Source: Chitinophagales bacterium
GTDB taxonomy: Bacteria > Bacteroidota > Bacteroidia > Chitinophagales > Saprospiraceae
Reading direction: 5' to 3'
DNA: 44,404 nt
Assembly (NCBI GenBank): GCA_013298845.1
Contig: JAAFJN010000040.1
Span: 1 to 44,404 of the forward strand
Position numbers and translations under genes: made by a program. The notes beneath the pieces are model-generated. The model saw only the letters and a program-made list of their open reading frames with translations. It had not been told where the DNA came from and made no database searches. Positions 1 through 7,161 of the stretch are shown here, piece by piece. Position 1 is the first letter of the stretch; each line of letters begins with the position of its first letter.

Positions 1-999
1 CACCACGATATTGCGTTGGGAGAGGCGTTCGTAGTCGAACTGGCTGATATGGGTCGCCTGTGGCATGGCCACGGGCAGGTTGAGCATTTGGTTAAAATCG
101 CAGTCGTACATGTAGCCATCCCAACTGACAGAAATGGTGTTGCGGCACATGACATTGGCGACGGCAGACGGGTTAAAGGCATTGACCAATTCTGCCATGT
201 ATGATTCGTAGTTGCCCGATTCCAGCAAATATTCCAAAAAGCGGCTGATGGGCATATTGGTAATGGCAAAAAGCCGGTTAAACTCGATGTCGAAACGGCG
301 TTTCAACTGGCTTTTAAATTCGCGTTCCAGTCCGGCCTGATCACCTGGCAAAAAGGCACCCGTGGGGTTGTACACCAAATCGAGCAGTAAACCAGTGCCT
401 TCTTTACCGTAACCAACGGCGTTAAGTCGGCGCAATGCCTCGATGGAATCTTCAAAAACGCCGTCGCCGCGCTGGGCATCGGTGCGGGTTTTGCTAAAAT
501 AGGGGAGGGAGGACACAATTTGGACCTGGTGGGCGGCAAACCAATCGGGCAAATCGTGGTATTTTTTGTTGGCCATGATGATGGTCAGGTTACAACGATC
601 CATCACGGTTTTGCCCAATTTGCGGCATTCTTCCACGAACCAGCGGAAATGCGGGTTCATTTCGGGGGCACCACCGGTAATATCCACGGTGGGAATATCG
701 TAACGGGAAAGAATATCGAGGCAAATTTCGAGCGTTTCGCGGCTCATATTTTCCACCTTTTTATCCGGTCCGGCGTCCACGTGGCAGTGGGCGCACACCT
801 GGTTGCACAATTTCCCGATGTTGATCTGAAAAATCTCGATGCGCGATGGTTTGAGGGGCGCAAATCCCGCTTCGGCGGCTTTGAGGGCAAAAGGCGGAAA
901 ATTAATGTCGGCCAGTTCCTTGCCGTTCAGCACATCCAATTGGAAAAACGTATTTGATAACGCTGCACCGCGCGCAGAGAGTGATTTTGTTGTTAGCAC
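1..999 (-). CDS. arsS: Arsenosugar biosynthesis radical SAM protein ArsS (3' end cut by window)
   Basis: Open frame of 333 codons running off the left edge, so the C-terminus is missing. The radical SAM motif C-N-Q-V-C-A-H-C lies at residues 65-72 and is followed by HVDAGP and by DITGGAPEMN, the glycine-rich SAM-binding strand. Near the end sits WDGYMYDCDFNQML, typical of the C-terminal DUF3641-like part of the ArsS family. The family is linked to building arsenosugars from methylated arsenic using a 4Fe-4S cluster and SAM. I chose the GTG at 997-999 because it is the only good start after an in-frame TGA, and because it gives the family-like N-terminus TTKSLSARGAALSN. The AhpD-like partner lies 34 nt upstream on the same strand, so the two are probably cotranscribed. 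No arsM is visible; it could lie beyond the edge. Family assignment is confident, the exact start less so. Confidence 0.9.
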   Translation of the reverse strand, partial: MLTTKSLSARGAALSNTFFQLDVLNGKELADINFPPFALKAAEAGFAPLKPSRIEIFQINIGKLCNQVCAHCHVDAGPDKKVENMSRETLEICLDILSRYDIPTVDITGGAPEMNPHFRWFVEECRKLGKTVMDRCNLTIIMANKKYHDLPDWFAAHQVQIVSSLPYFSKTRTDAQRGDGVFEDSIEALRRLNAVGYGKEGTGLLLDLVYNPTGAFLPGDQAGLEREFKSQLKRRFDIEFNRLFAITNMPISRFLEYLLESGNYESYMAELVNAFNPSAVANVMCRNTISVSWDGYMYDCDFNQMLNLPVAMPQATHISQFDYERLSQRNIVV

Positions 1000-1033
1000 A
1001 ATTCAAATAATTAAAATAGTGATAAAGAGGAAG

Positions 1034-1375
1034 TTACATCGTCATTTTTTTGGTGTGTTTCATCATCTGAGTGGAATACACCAAGGTAATACCCGCTTTC
1101 ATGGCCGAAGCCACGTGCACGGCCTCCATCATTTGCTCTTCGTCCGAACCCGTTTTGAGGCAGGTCGAGGTGTAAGCATCAATGCAGTAGGGACATTGGA
1201 GGGCGTGGGATACAGCGAGGGCGATCAGGGCCTTTTCGCGGGCAGTGAGGGCGCCTTCTTTCATCACTTCTCCGTAGTAATCGAAGAATTTTTTTCCCAT
1301 TGGCTCCTGCCACTCGGTTACTTTGCCAAAATTCGCCAGGTCTTCTGGTTCAAAATAGATTTTTTCTTTGCTCAT
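1034..1375 (-). CDS. Arsenosugar-associated AhpD-like peroxidase-family protein
   Basis: A 113-residue protein of the carboxymuconolactone decarboxylase/AhpD fold. The redox motif C-P-Y-C at about residues 61-64 sits in ALQCPYCIDAYT, followed by the family pattern EEQMMEAVHVASAMKAG. The N-terminus (FEPEDLANFGKVTEWQEPMGKKFF) and its place directly upstream of arsS match the arsenosugar-associated peroxidase-like family, a small partner regularly encoded with ArsS. A thiol redox role supporting the radical SAM step is inferred from the CxxC motif and context; its true substrate is not shown here. It is the first gene of a two-gene minus-strand operon. A weak -7-like element (TACTTTTA) precedes the start. 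Confidence 0.88.
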   Translation of the reverse strand: MSKEKIYFEPEDLANFGKVTEWQEPMGKKFFDYYGEVMKEGALTAREKALIALAVSHALQCPYCIDAYTSTCLKTGSDEEQMMEAVHVASAMKAGITLVYSTQMMKHTKKMTM

Positions 1376-1631
1376 TTTCTTGAATGATTCTAATACAGAC
1401 AGTAAAAGTACGATGAAAACCAGAATTCGGTTTTCCCGAGTGTATAATATCTACAACTTGTCTTTGTACCGACATGTTCGGAGATGGGCGAGAATTATTT
1501 TGCGCACTTGCCCCGTGCGCGCCGTTGTTGACAACTTTTACACGTCTTTTACAACCTTTTACAAGCAAAAAGCATTCGGTGACCCGGCGGCCCATACTTT
1601 TGACCCATTATTTCACTAACACAACAATGCT
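1376..1631. promoter_or_regulatory. Divergent intergenic region with hairpin and CTTTTACA repeats
   Basis: This 256-nt gap separates the arsenosugar operon (minus) from the propeller lipoprotein (plus), so promoters for both should lie here. It contains a small hairpin, GCGCAC at 1502-1507 with GTGCGC at 1515-1520. Just beyond it are three copies of CTTTTACA spaced 10-11 nt apart between about 1534 and 1563. About one helical turn of spacing is what a regulator binding side by side would need, but no regulator is known. No convincing small gene was seen. Confidence 0.4.
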
Positions 1632-2651
1632 ATGAAAGGTATTCAAACGTTCGCTTTTTTTCTTCTTTTTCATTTGTTAGGAGCCTGTCAGTCAACGCCG
1701 GAAAACGGTCTTCCGCTGGCCACCGCCAATGTACAAAGCACCTCGGTTAATCCTCTGGATTTTATGACGCCCGCGTTTGCGGCCACGAACCTTATTTTTA
1801 AATCCACCAATATCGGCCAAACCTGGCAGGATATCAGCGCCGGGTTACCCGTGGACAAAGGCGTGGGTTGTGTGGTTCAAAATGGCGAAATCATCGTGAG
1901 TAATTCCGGCGACGGCGTGTTCCGCCGCCAAGGCACTTCGGCTACTACGACCTGGGAAAAAGAGATGTTGTTGCCAAATCCTGTATTTGGTATTTACGCT
2001 GGTCCGTCGGGGATGTACGCCTTGTTGGCTAACAATAATTTTTTGCAAAAAAACGCCACGGGTACGTGGGCACCGGTGTTTACGCCCCTCAAAAGCGAGC
2101 ACGTGCAAATGGTGTTTGAAGCCCTCAACGGAACAGTCTTCATCGGTACCGACAGCGGCCTGTTTAAATCGGTGGACCAGGGTAAAAACTGGAAACAAGT
2201 TCATTCCGATGGTTGGGTATATCGGATGGTGGAATCCAAAGGCGTGCTTTTGTGCACCAATCAACGCGGTATTTTGCGCTCTACCGACGGTGGCGAACAC
2301 TGGGATGTGGTCATTTCGGAAGGCGGCGTGGGTATTGACGTGGAGGTTATCGGCAACGGTTTTGCGGCCATTACCTACAACACGGAATCAGAAACGAGAA
2401 GGGTGCGTATTTCCACCGACGGCGGCATTACCTGGGAGGCGATTGACGCCAATCTCCCGCCGAGTGCGAATATTTCCTCGATTAAACAAGTGGGCCAGTA
2501 TTTCTTTTGTGGTCACCCGAACGGCGTTTACCGCTCTTCGGATGGCGGTGTTAACTGGGAACTGGTGTTTCCGGCCATTGGTGATAAGGTGTTTAGTTTG
2601 TTCGTTGCCGGTGATGTATTGTACGCGATCCCGAGGGTAGCGGGGTGCTAA
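1632..2651 (+). CDS. Asp-box (BNR/sortilin-like) beta-propeller lipoprotein
   Basis: A 339-residue exported lipoprotein. A hydrophobic signal segment ends in the lipobox L-L-G-A-C, with Cys19 as the likely lipidated residue. The body carries repeated Asp-box motifs (S-x-D-x-G-x-x-W): STNIGQTW, SVDQGKNW, STDGGEHW, STDGGITW and SSDGGVNW, about 40-50 residues apart. This is the hallmark of BNR/sortilin-type propellers, common in Bacteroidota envelope proteins. The predicted location is the periplasmic or outer face of the envelope, anchored by the acyl group. Asp boxes are structural and do not reveal a ligand, and no catalytic residues are recognisable, so function stays open. It stands alone between the arsenosugar pair and the CRISPR region. 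Confidence 0.82.
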   Translation: MKGIQTFAFFLLFHLLGACQSTPENGLPLATANVQSTSVNPLDFMTPAFAATNLIFKSTNIGQTWQDISAGLPVDKGVGCVVQNGEIIVSNSGDGVFRRQGTSATTTWEKEMLLPNPVFGIYAGPSGMYALLANNNFLQKNATGTWAPVFTPLKSEHVQMVFEALNGTVFIGTDSGLFKSVDQGKNWKQVHSDGWVYRMVESKGVLLCTNQRGILRSTDGGEHWDVVISEGGVGIDVEVIGNGFAAITYNTESETRRVRISTDGGITWEAIDANLPPSANISSIKQVGQYFFCGHPNGVYRSSDGGVNWELVFPAIGDKVFSLFVAGDVLYAIPRVAGC

Positions 2652-2669
2652 CTGGCTATCGCAATTAGG

Positions 2670-2782
2670 ATTTTCTTGATTTTTGAAGGATTTAAAGGAT
2701 TTTTTTATGGACACGTTGCCTTTGTTTTTTGGAAGAGTGCTATAAAAAATCCTTTAAATCCTTCTTTAATCCTGCCCATCCT
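2670..2782. repeat. Inverted pair of 9-mer (ATCCTTTAA-type) repeats
   Basis: Two perfect 23-nt arms at 2685-2707 and 2742-2764 are reverse complements separated by 34 nt. Looser copies of a 9-nt unit (ATCCTTTAA, ATCCTTCTT and similar) continue outward on both sides. As RNA it would form a long stem just after the lipoprotein gene, so it could act in transcript termination or stability. It abuts the CRISPR array on the side away from the presumed leader. Confidence 0.75.
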
Positions 2783-2790
2783 AATATTCT

Positions 2791-2977
2791 GTTTCAATCC
2801 TCATCATACTGGCGAATGGCTGAAAAGGTGAAAACGGGAACCAACACCTTTGTTGGTGCGACGATGTTTCAATCCTCATCATACTGGCGAATGGCTGAAA
2901 AGTCCGGGCAGGATTGTCCTAAGAGGCCGGGCAAATGGTGGTTTCAATCCTCATCATACTGGCGAATGGCTGAAAAG
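2791..2977 (-). CRISPR. Minimal CRISPR array: 3 identical 37-nt repeats, 2 spacers, no cas genes nearby
   Basis: Identical 37-nt repeats lie at 2791-2827, 2866-2902 and 2941-2977, separated by two unrelated 38-nt spacers (2828-2865, 2903-2940). On the plus strand each repeat begins GTTTCAATCC and ends GGCTGAAAAG. Read on the minus strand the repeat ends ATTGAAAC, the usual 5' handle of crRNAs in many type I-B and type III systems. I therefore orient the array on the minus strand, with the AT-rich leader on the high-coordinate side. No cas gene occurs in the window, so any processing proteins must act in trans. The identity of all three repeats, including the outer ones, argues against long decay. 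The type assignment is inferred from the handle only. Confidence 0.9.
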
Positions 2978-3200
2978 AGCAAATGCTGCGCAAAAGTATT
3001 GAAAGTCAAATAATTACAGTCCATTTTCCCCCGCAATTTTTGACCAAAAAATGTTAAAAAAATGTTAAAAAGTGCCGTTAAAAAGGCATTTTTATTAAAA
3101 AAAACAACTTCTCCCGCAAAAATAAAAAATTGATAATCAATGTGTTAGCCGTGTTTTTTCGAGTGGAAAAATGAAATAACCGGTTGGAATACTTTTTTTA
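2978..3200 (-). promoter_or_regulatory. Putative AT-rich CRISPR leader with promoter-like element
   Basis: The sequence next to the last repeat is strongly AT-rich with long A and T runs, as expected for a CRISPR leader on the upstream side of a minus-strand array. On the minus strand a Bacteroidota -7 element, TACTTTTGC, lies at 2990-2998, about 13 nt before the first repeat. No good -33 TTTG was found at the right distance. Leader function is inferred from position and composition. Confidence 0.5.
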
Positions 3201-3443
3201 GAACATCGAACACCGAACACCGAACAATCGAACAATCGAACACCTAACGACGAATATTTGAACATTGAAGTATCTGCTTATCGGACAGTATTATCGCATT
3301 CAATTATTAGCACTAAATGCCATGATTTTTAAATGCGGGACGGGACAAAGCCACATCGTACTCTTTACTTCGGTGTTCGGTGTTCGATGTTCAAATGTTC
3401 GATGTTCAAATGTTCGATGTTCAAATGTTCGATGTTCAAATGT
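3201..3443. repeat. Inverted pair of short tandem arrays (GAACACC family) around a 96-nt core
   Basis: The left arm (3201-3270) is built of units such as GAACACC, GAACATC and GAACAATC. The right arm (3367-3443) is the reverse-complement type, with GGTGTTC followed by a 15-nt period (ATGTTCGATGTTCAA) repeated about four times. The arms face each other across 96 nt of unrelated sequence. The inner ends share GAAGTA on the left and TACTTC on the right, as in the element at 22800-23160. The right arm ends just before the stop codon of the DUF1295 gene. No gene is apparent in the core. Confidence 0.75.
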
Positions 3444-3446
3444 TTG

Positions 3447-4211
3447 TCACCTTTTCCACCACGGGAAAAACGCACTTGTCCGCTTTTTATACGCCTGAAA
3501 CGCCGCGTTATCGGCGTATTTGGCCTCCAGCATCGGGATACCCGATACGTACAATAGCAGAAATGTAATGGTCAGCGGACTAATAATCGCCCAAATTCCG
3601 CCCGAAACGGGCAACACTACCCCAAAAAGCCCCCACCAAAGCACCACTTCGCCAAAATAATTCGGGTGCCGGGTGTAACGCCACAGACCGGTTTCCATAA
3701 TCGCATCGCGGTGTGGTTTGTTTTGGCTAAACACCAGAAGTTGGTAATCGCCAATGGTTTCAAACAAAAAACCAACGATCCACAACAATACACCGGGTAC
3801 GGAATAGATCGAAACCGTGGGCGGCGCGGCGGTCGTCGCCACCAAAATGGGCGCACTGATAACCAGCATAAAAAAGCCCTGCAACACGTACACCTGCAAA
3901 AACGAGCGCAAAACAAACCATTTTCCCCAGGTTTCGCGCCATTGGCGGTACCGGAAATCTTCGGGTTTGTGGCGGCTCCGCCAGGCAATGTGCCCCGATA
4001 ACCGCAACCCCCATAACGTTACCAAAACGTACACCAGCGTGGAAAGCGGGCTGTACGGCTTATTGACCCAACAATAGCCGCAAATCAGGATAAAACCCAA
4101 GCCCCAGGCAATATCCGCCACGTCGTTTCTTTTTCGGATTAACCCGATTACAAACCAAACGCTGGCGTACACCAGCAGCAACCCCGCAACCTGGGTGATG
4201 GTGTGCAGCAT
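3447..4211 (-). CDS. DUF1295 family integral membrane protein (steroid reductase/ICMT-like fold)
   Basis: A 254-residue protein with about six hydrophobic segments, starting at an ATG one nucleotide after the stop of the DUF2177 gene. The C-terminal region holds the family signature: [15 protein letters not shown], then a hydrophobic stretch, then [29 protein letters not shown]. This matches DUF1295, related to 3-oxo-5-alpha-steroid 4-dehydrogenase C-terminal domains and isoprenylcysteine methyltransferases. The RHPNYFGE motif is the likely cofactor or substrate-binding part. The substrate is unknown; a lipid-related role is inferred from the fold and from the partner gene. The 3' end lies beside a tandem-repeat arm. 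Confidence 0.87.
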   Translation of the reverse strand: MLHTITQVAGLLLVYASVWFVIGLIRKRNDVADIAWGLGFILICGYCWVNKPYSPLSTLVYVLVTLWGLRLSGHIAWRSRHKPEDFRYRQWRETWGKWFVLRSFLQVYVLQGFFMLVISAPILVATTAAPPTVSIYSVPGVLLWIVGFLFETIGDYQLLVFSQNKPHRDAIMETGLWRYTRHPNYFGEVVLWWGLFGVVLPVSGGIWAIISPLTITFLLLYVSGIPMLEAKYADNAAFQAYKKRTSAFFPWWKR

Positions 4212-4212
4212 A

Positions 4213-4620
4213 TCAGCGGAGCCATTTTACAATGAAAAAACCGGCGGTACTCACCGAGGCAGTCAGCACAAAACCCCAGATAATATCCACAAAAACGATA
4301 AAGATTGGCCAGTTTTTCAGGGTCGCCAAATTGGTAAGATCGTAGGTGGCGTAAGTAAAAAAGCCAAATAAACCACCCAAAATCAGCGCATTTCGCACGG
4401 AATCCTTTTCAACGGCGGGCAAAATGGCAAAAATGAAAACGCCCGCGACAAACAAAAAATAAAAGACAAATGCCGCCGGCCAATTCACCTGTTCACTCAA
4501 AAAAGCACTCAAGTGTTTTCGGTACAGGTCTTTGGCAATAAAACCGAGCCACGCCATATCAATGACAAAAAAGACGGCGAAGGTTAATAAATAACTAAGA
4601 ATAAGTTTTGAAAATGGCAT
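4213..4620 (-). CDS. DUF2177 family membrane protein
   Basis: A 135-residue, four-helix membrane protein. Family features are the N-terminal helix with [21 protein letters not shown] and the later motif [23 protein letters not shown], both characteristic of DUF2177. A longer frame extends upstream, but the ATG at 4618-4620 gives the family-like start [11 protein letters not shown]; the extension would translate a hairpin region. It lies one nucleotide upstream of the DUF1295 gene, so the pair is almost certainly one transcription unit. The function of DUF2177 is not established. The region 41-93 nt upstream of this start holds interlocking inverted repeats that could form a pseudoknot in its 5' leader. 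Confidence 0.85.
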   Translation of the reverse strand: MPFSKLILSYLLTFAVFFVIDMAWLGFIAKDLYRKHLSAFLSEQVNWPAAFVFYFLFVAGVFIFAILPAVEKDSVRNALILGGLFGFFTYATYDLTNLATLKNWPIFIVFVDIIWGFVLTASVSTAGFFIVKWLR

Positions 4621-4660
4621 ATTGTGCGGTTGTGTTATTGCAAACAAACACCCGGGGTTA

Positions 4661-4713
4661 TCATATTGTTCTACAATAAAATGTGCATCCCAACAATATG
4701 AAGGGATGCACAT
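4661..4713. promoter_or_regulatory. Interlocking inverted repeats with pseudoknot topology
   Basis: TCATATTGTT (4661-4670) is the exact reverse complement of AACAATATGA (4692-4701). ATGTGCATCCC (4681-4691) is the exact reverse complement of GGGATGCACAT (4703-4713). The order is A, B, A', B', so both stems can form together only as an H-type pseudoknot. The site lies between the GWxTD gene end (4805) and the DUF2177 start (4620), both on the minus strand. It could be the 3' hairpin of the first or a 5' leader control of the second. Confidence 0.7.
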
Positions 4714-4762
4714 CTCAGAAGTATTGCCGCACACCAACTTTTGAGCGCAGCGAAAAAGAAAA

Positions 4763-4798
4763 ATGTCTAAGGTCTAACGTCTAAAGTCTTCTGTCTCA
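4763..4798. repeat. Short GTCTAAR heptamer array
   Basis: Five consecutive 7-nt units of the type GTCTAAG, GTCTAAC, GTCTAAA, GTCTTCT and GTCTCAA lie just after the stop of the GWxTD gene. This is a single arm; no inverted partner was found next to it. It shares the 7-nt period, but not the unit sequence, with the other arrays in the window. Confidence 0.6.
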
Positions 4799-4804
4799 AA
4801 AAAA

Positions 4805-6268
4805 TTAATAATCCTCAAAATACACCCGTGCATTGCGGTTCGTATTGCGTTGCATGGACGTTGCATCCCAGTCGTTATCGCCGTCGTACTGGTTACCCGC
4901 GTTGCGTTTGTAGAGGGCAATTTCCCATTTGGGGTTATTGACTTCACCGCGTGCGTTGGAGTGCAATATGATGTAGTCTTCACCCGCTAAACTGGGGTTA
5001 TAAAACAAAAACTTGACGTTGCGCTGCTTGGTTTTGGGGAAATTATAATACACCCAAATCTCGTAGGGCGGCGCCGAAGGATCATCTTCCACGTGAATTA
5101 AATCGTCGGGGCGACCGTATTTCATGTACGTCCGGCCGCGGTCCGTTTCAAATCCGTAGCGGAAACCGCTGTGGAATTGTTTATCGGCGGCGTTGGCGGT
5201 TTCCATGTATTCGCGCCAAGCCTCTTCTGGTTTATTGGCATTTTGGCGGACAAAGTAGCGAAACAGGAAAAAACGCATTGCTTCGAGGTCGTTGCCCAGC
5301 ATAATATTTTTGAGTTCTTCCGGTTCGGTGCCGTACGAAATATTGGGCGTTAAAGCACTCAAACTGTACCGCAGTTCTTTTTCCTCGAGGTTATTGACAA
5401 ATTGTTTCGACATGGATTCTTTGCTCAGTGCCGCGTCCGAAATATTGAGGTAAGGGTTACTGCGCTGGAAATCAACCGTGCGTTTAGCCAATACTTCGTT
5501 GGCTTTGTTGCGCATTTCGAGGGTAACGCGGTAATTCCCCGTTTCCAACTGCGAAATGTCCATTTGTATCAAAGCCATGTCAATGGTTGACGGGCGTTTT
5601 CGTTGGTTACCCACCGAAATCAGATTCATGGTGCCATTGCCCATATCCCGTTCGACGGTAAAACGCATGGTGTACACCGGGTCATTAATCACCGTACTGG
5701 TGTAATACATTTCGGTGTAAAACGCCAGCGTTGTTGCGTTTCGGTCGTAAAATGCAAAGGGCATGGGTTCCAGGTATTGACCATTTTTGACAAATGGATT
5801 ATCCGAACTGTCCTCTTTAAATCCGCGCAACAGTTGCAATTCGGCCATGTACAACCGTGGCGTATTGTCCACGGTAATGGAACGCACAAAACGCGCGTTG
5901 TTTTTTTCTTGTAATCTATCCGTTGCGGTCACTTCCAAATCGTACACGCCATTGGGTACGGCGAGGCGTTTTACGTCCAATAAATTACCGTAATACTCTA
6001 AAACCGGGCTATTGAGGCTGTATTTTTCGTAAGCCACAATAACGTCGCCTTTTTTTACCAAAATCAATATATCCGCGCTGGATTGATAGTGGGTACTGTC
6101 TAATTTAGTCCACGAAATGGTGAGTGGATCAATTTCCAAATTGACTTCCACGTAACGTTCCGTAGGCGTTGCCATAATGGCGTATGATACGCCAAGATCG
6201 AGGGCTTTGAGTTGGTTGCCCAACAACAGGGCCAAAGCCAAAATGAGTAGTGTGGTTTTGTTTTTCAT
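4805..6268 (-). CDS. GWxTD domain-containing exported protein
   Basis: A 487-residue protein with a cleavable-type signal peptide (MKNKTTLLILALALLLGNQLKA). Its central part is beta-rich. The C-terminal third carries the conserved block KQFHSGFRYGFETDRGRTYM followed by KYGRPDD and, later, PYEIWVYYNF, diagnostic of the GWxTD family found in Bacteroidota. The name-giving GWxTD reads G-F-E-T-D here, a conservative Trp-to-Phe change. The family is exported and of unknown biochemical role. A -7 element TATCTTTG lies on the minus strand at 6291-6298, giving a short leader. The gene is separated from the upstream DUF2807 gene by a hairpin, so it probably has its own promoter. Confidence 0.85.
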   Translation of the reverse strand: MKNKTTLLILALALLLGNQLKALDLGVSYAIMATPTERYVEVNLEIDPLTISWTKLDSTHYQSSADILILVKKGDVIVAYEKYSLNSPVLEYYGNLLDVKRLAVPNGVYDLEVTATDRLQEKNNARFVRSITVDNTPRLYMAELQLLRGFKEDSSDNPFVKNGQYLEPMPFAFYDRNATTLAFYTEMYYTSTVINDPVYTMRFTVERDMGNGTMNLISVGNQRKRPSTIDMALIQMDISQLETGNYRVTLEMRNKANEVLAKRTVDFQRSNPYLNISDAALSKESMSKQFVNNLEEKELRYSLSALTPNISYGTEPEELKNIMLGNDLEAMRFFLFRYFVRQNANKPEEAWREYMETANAADKQFHSGFRYGFETDRGRTYMKYGRPDDLIHVEDDPSAPPYEIWVYYNFPKTKQRNVKFLFYNPSLAGEDYIILHSNARGEVNNPKWEIALYKRNAGNQYDGDNDWDATSMQRNTNRNARVYFEDY

Positions 6269-6290
6269 AAAAATATGATTTTATTGCAAC

Positions 6291-6298
6291 AAAGATAA
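6291..6298 (-). promoter_or_regulatory. -7 promoter element TATCTTTG of the GWxTD gene
   Basis: The octamer matches the Bacteroidota consensus TAnnTTTG and lies 23 nt before the ATG at 6268. No clear -33 TTTG was found at the expected distance, so only the -7 half is supported. Confidence 0.5.
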
Positions 6299-6360
6299 CC
6301 AAGTGCATGTACGCCTGCACGCCCATTGAGCGAATACCGTTTTAACGGGGCCGAATGGGG

Positions 6361-6409
6361 CATTTAAGCGCTTAAATGATCCGGCGAATAACGTGGGTCA
6401 TTCGCCGGA
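6361..6409. terminator. Palindrome plus hairpin after the DUF2807 gene
   Basis: A perfect 18-nt palindrome, CATTTAAGCGCTTAAATG, lies at 6361-6378. It is followed by a hairpin with a 10-bp stem (TCCGGCGAAT at 6380-6389, ATTCGCCGGA at 6400-6409) and a 10-nt loop. It sits directly after the DUF2807 stop on the minus strand. There is no T-run, so intrinsic termination is only possible; protein binding or 3' end protection are alternatives. Confidence 0.5.
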
Positions 6410-6421
6410 CGCGGCACTGGC

Positions 6422-7150
6422 TTACCCTTTTTTAACATCGCCGGAGCCTATTTTGTTGGTCTCGACCTTGGGGTTTCCGAAATAAAAAATATCACCGCTG
6501 CCCACCAGATTGGCCTCAAGTTGGTCGTCAACCCCGCAATAAATGGTGCCACTACCGGCCAAATTGGCTTCACAGCGCGCGCTGCGCAACTTTTTTCCTT
6601 CAAAAGTTCCACTACCACCCAGCGCAAGGGTTGTGTTGGTGCTTTTGCCCGAGAGACGGATGGTGCCGCTGCCGCCCAAATTAGCGTCGCAGTTTTCTAC
6701 CTCCAGGTCATCAACGGTGATACTGCCCGATCCGCCGAGGTTGGCGTCAAAATTGCTGCGCCGAATGGCCGATTTGGCCACAAAATCGCCGCTGCCCATC
6801 ATGTGTACTTTGCGCAAATCGGGGGATGTAATTCGGATAACAATGCGCTGATTTCCAATGGAAAAATCGTTTTCGGCGTTTATTTCCAACATATCGCCTT
6901 CCACCCGCGTCTGGATTTTTTCCATCACGTCGGAGGGGGCGTCAATTTGCACGGAATGGACTTCGCCCTTGCGCCATTCAATATCGGCACCGATGTGAGA
7001 GGCGATACCCGTAAAGGTGTTCAGGGAGCGATCTTCCTGCACCGAATTATGGCCGGTGACCTCCTGAATGGTGTACATGGTTTGGTCGTACACTTTTTTG
7101 CCATACCAGGCAATGCCGAGAACAACGGCCGCGATAAGTACGTTTTTCAT
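6422..7150 (-). CDS. Head GIN domain protein (DUF2807), envelope-anchored
   Basis: A 242-residue protein with an N-terminal membrane segment (MKNVLIAAVVLGIAWYG) that may be a signal anchor. The rest is a repetitive beta structure with the DUF2807 pattern: GSGDFVAK, LGGSGSITV, LGGSGTIRL, LGGSGTF, LAGSGTI, LVGSGDIFY and IGSGDVKKG. The short spacing of the G-S-G turns implies a right-handed beta-helix-like stack. The family is often labelled putative autotransporter adhesin, but no translocation domain is present, so that label is not supported here. The gene starts 11 nt after the M20 amidohydrolase stop and is probably cotranscribed with it. Confidence 0.87.
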   Translation of the reverse strand: MKNVLIAAVVLGIAWYGKKVYDQTMYTIQEVTGHNSVQEDRSLNTFTGIASHIGADIEWRKGEVHSVQIDAPSDVMEKIQTRVEGDMLEINAENDFSIGNQRIVIRITSPDLRKVHMMGSGDFVAKSAIRRSNFDANLGGSGSITVDDLEVENCDANLGGSGTIRLSGKSTNTTLALGGSGTFEGKKLRSARCEANLAGSGTIYCGVDDQLEANLVGSGDIFYFGNPKVETNKIGSGDVKKG

Positions 7151-7161
7151 AGACTGTAATT

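Noticed and set aside
2729-3013. Open frame running through the CRISPR array
   Set aside because: It translates the repeats three times and the unrelated spacers between them; repeat length plus spacer length is a multiple of three only by chance.
3265-3568. Several frames with repeats such as RCSNV and MFDVQ
   Set aside because: They are the translation of the 15-nt-period arm in all three frames, with no start signal and no homologue-like content.
4739-4759. GAGCGCAGCGA flanked by CTTTT and AAAAG, resembling the constant-loop hairpins
   Set aside because: The stem is only 5 bp and the loop differs at several positions from GAGCGAAGTCGA.
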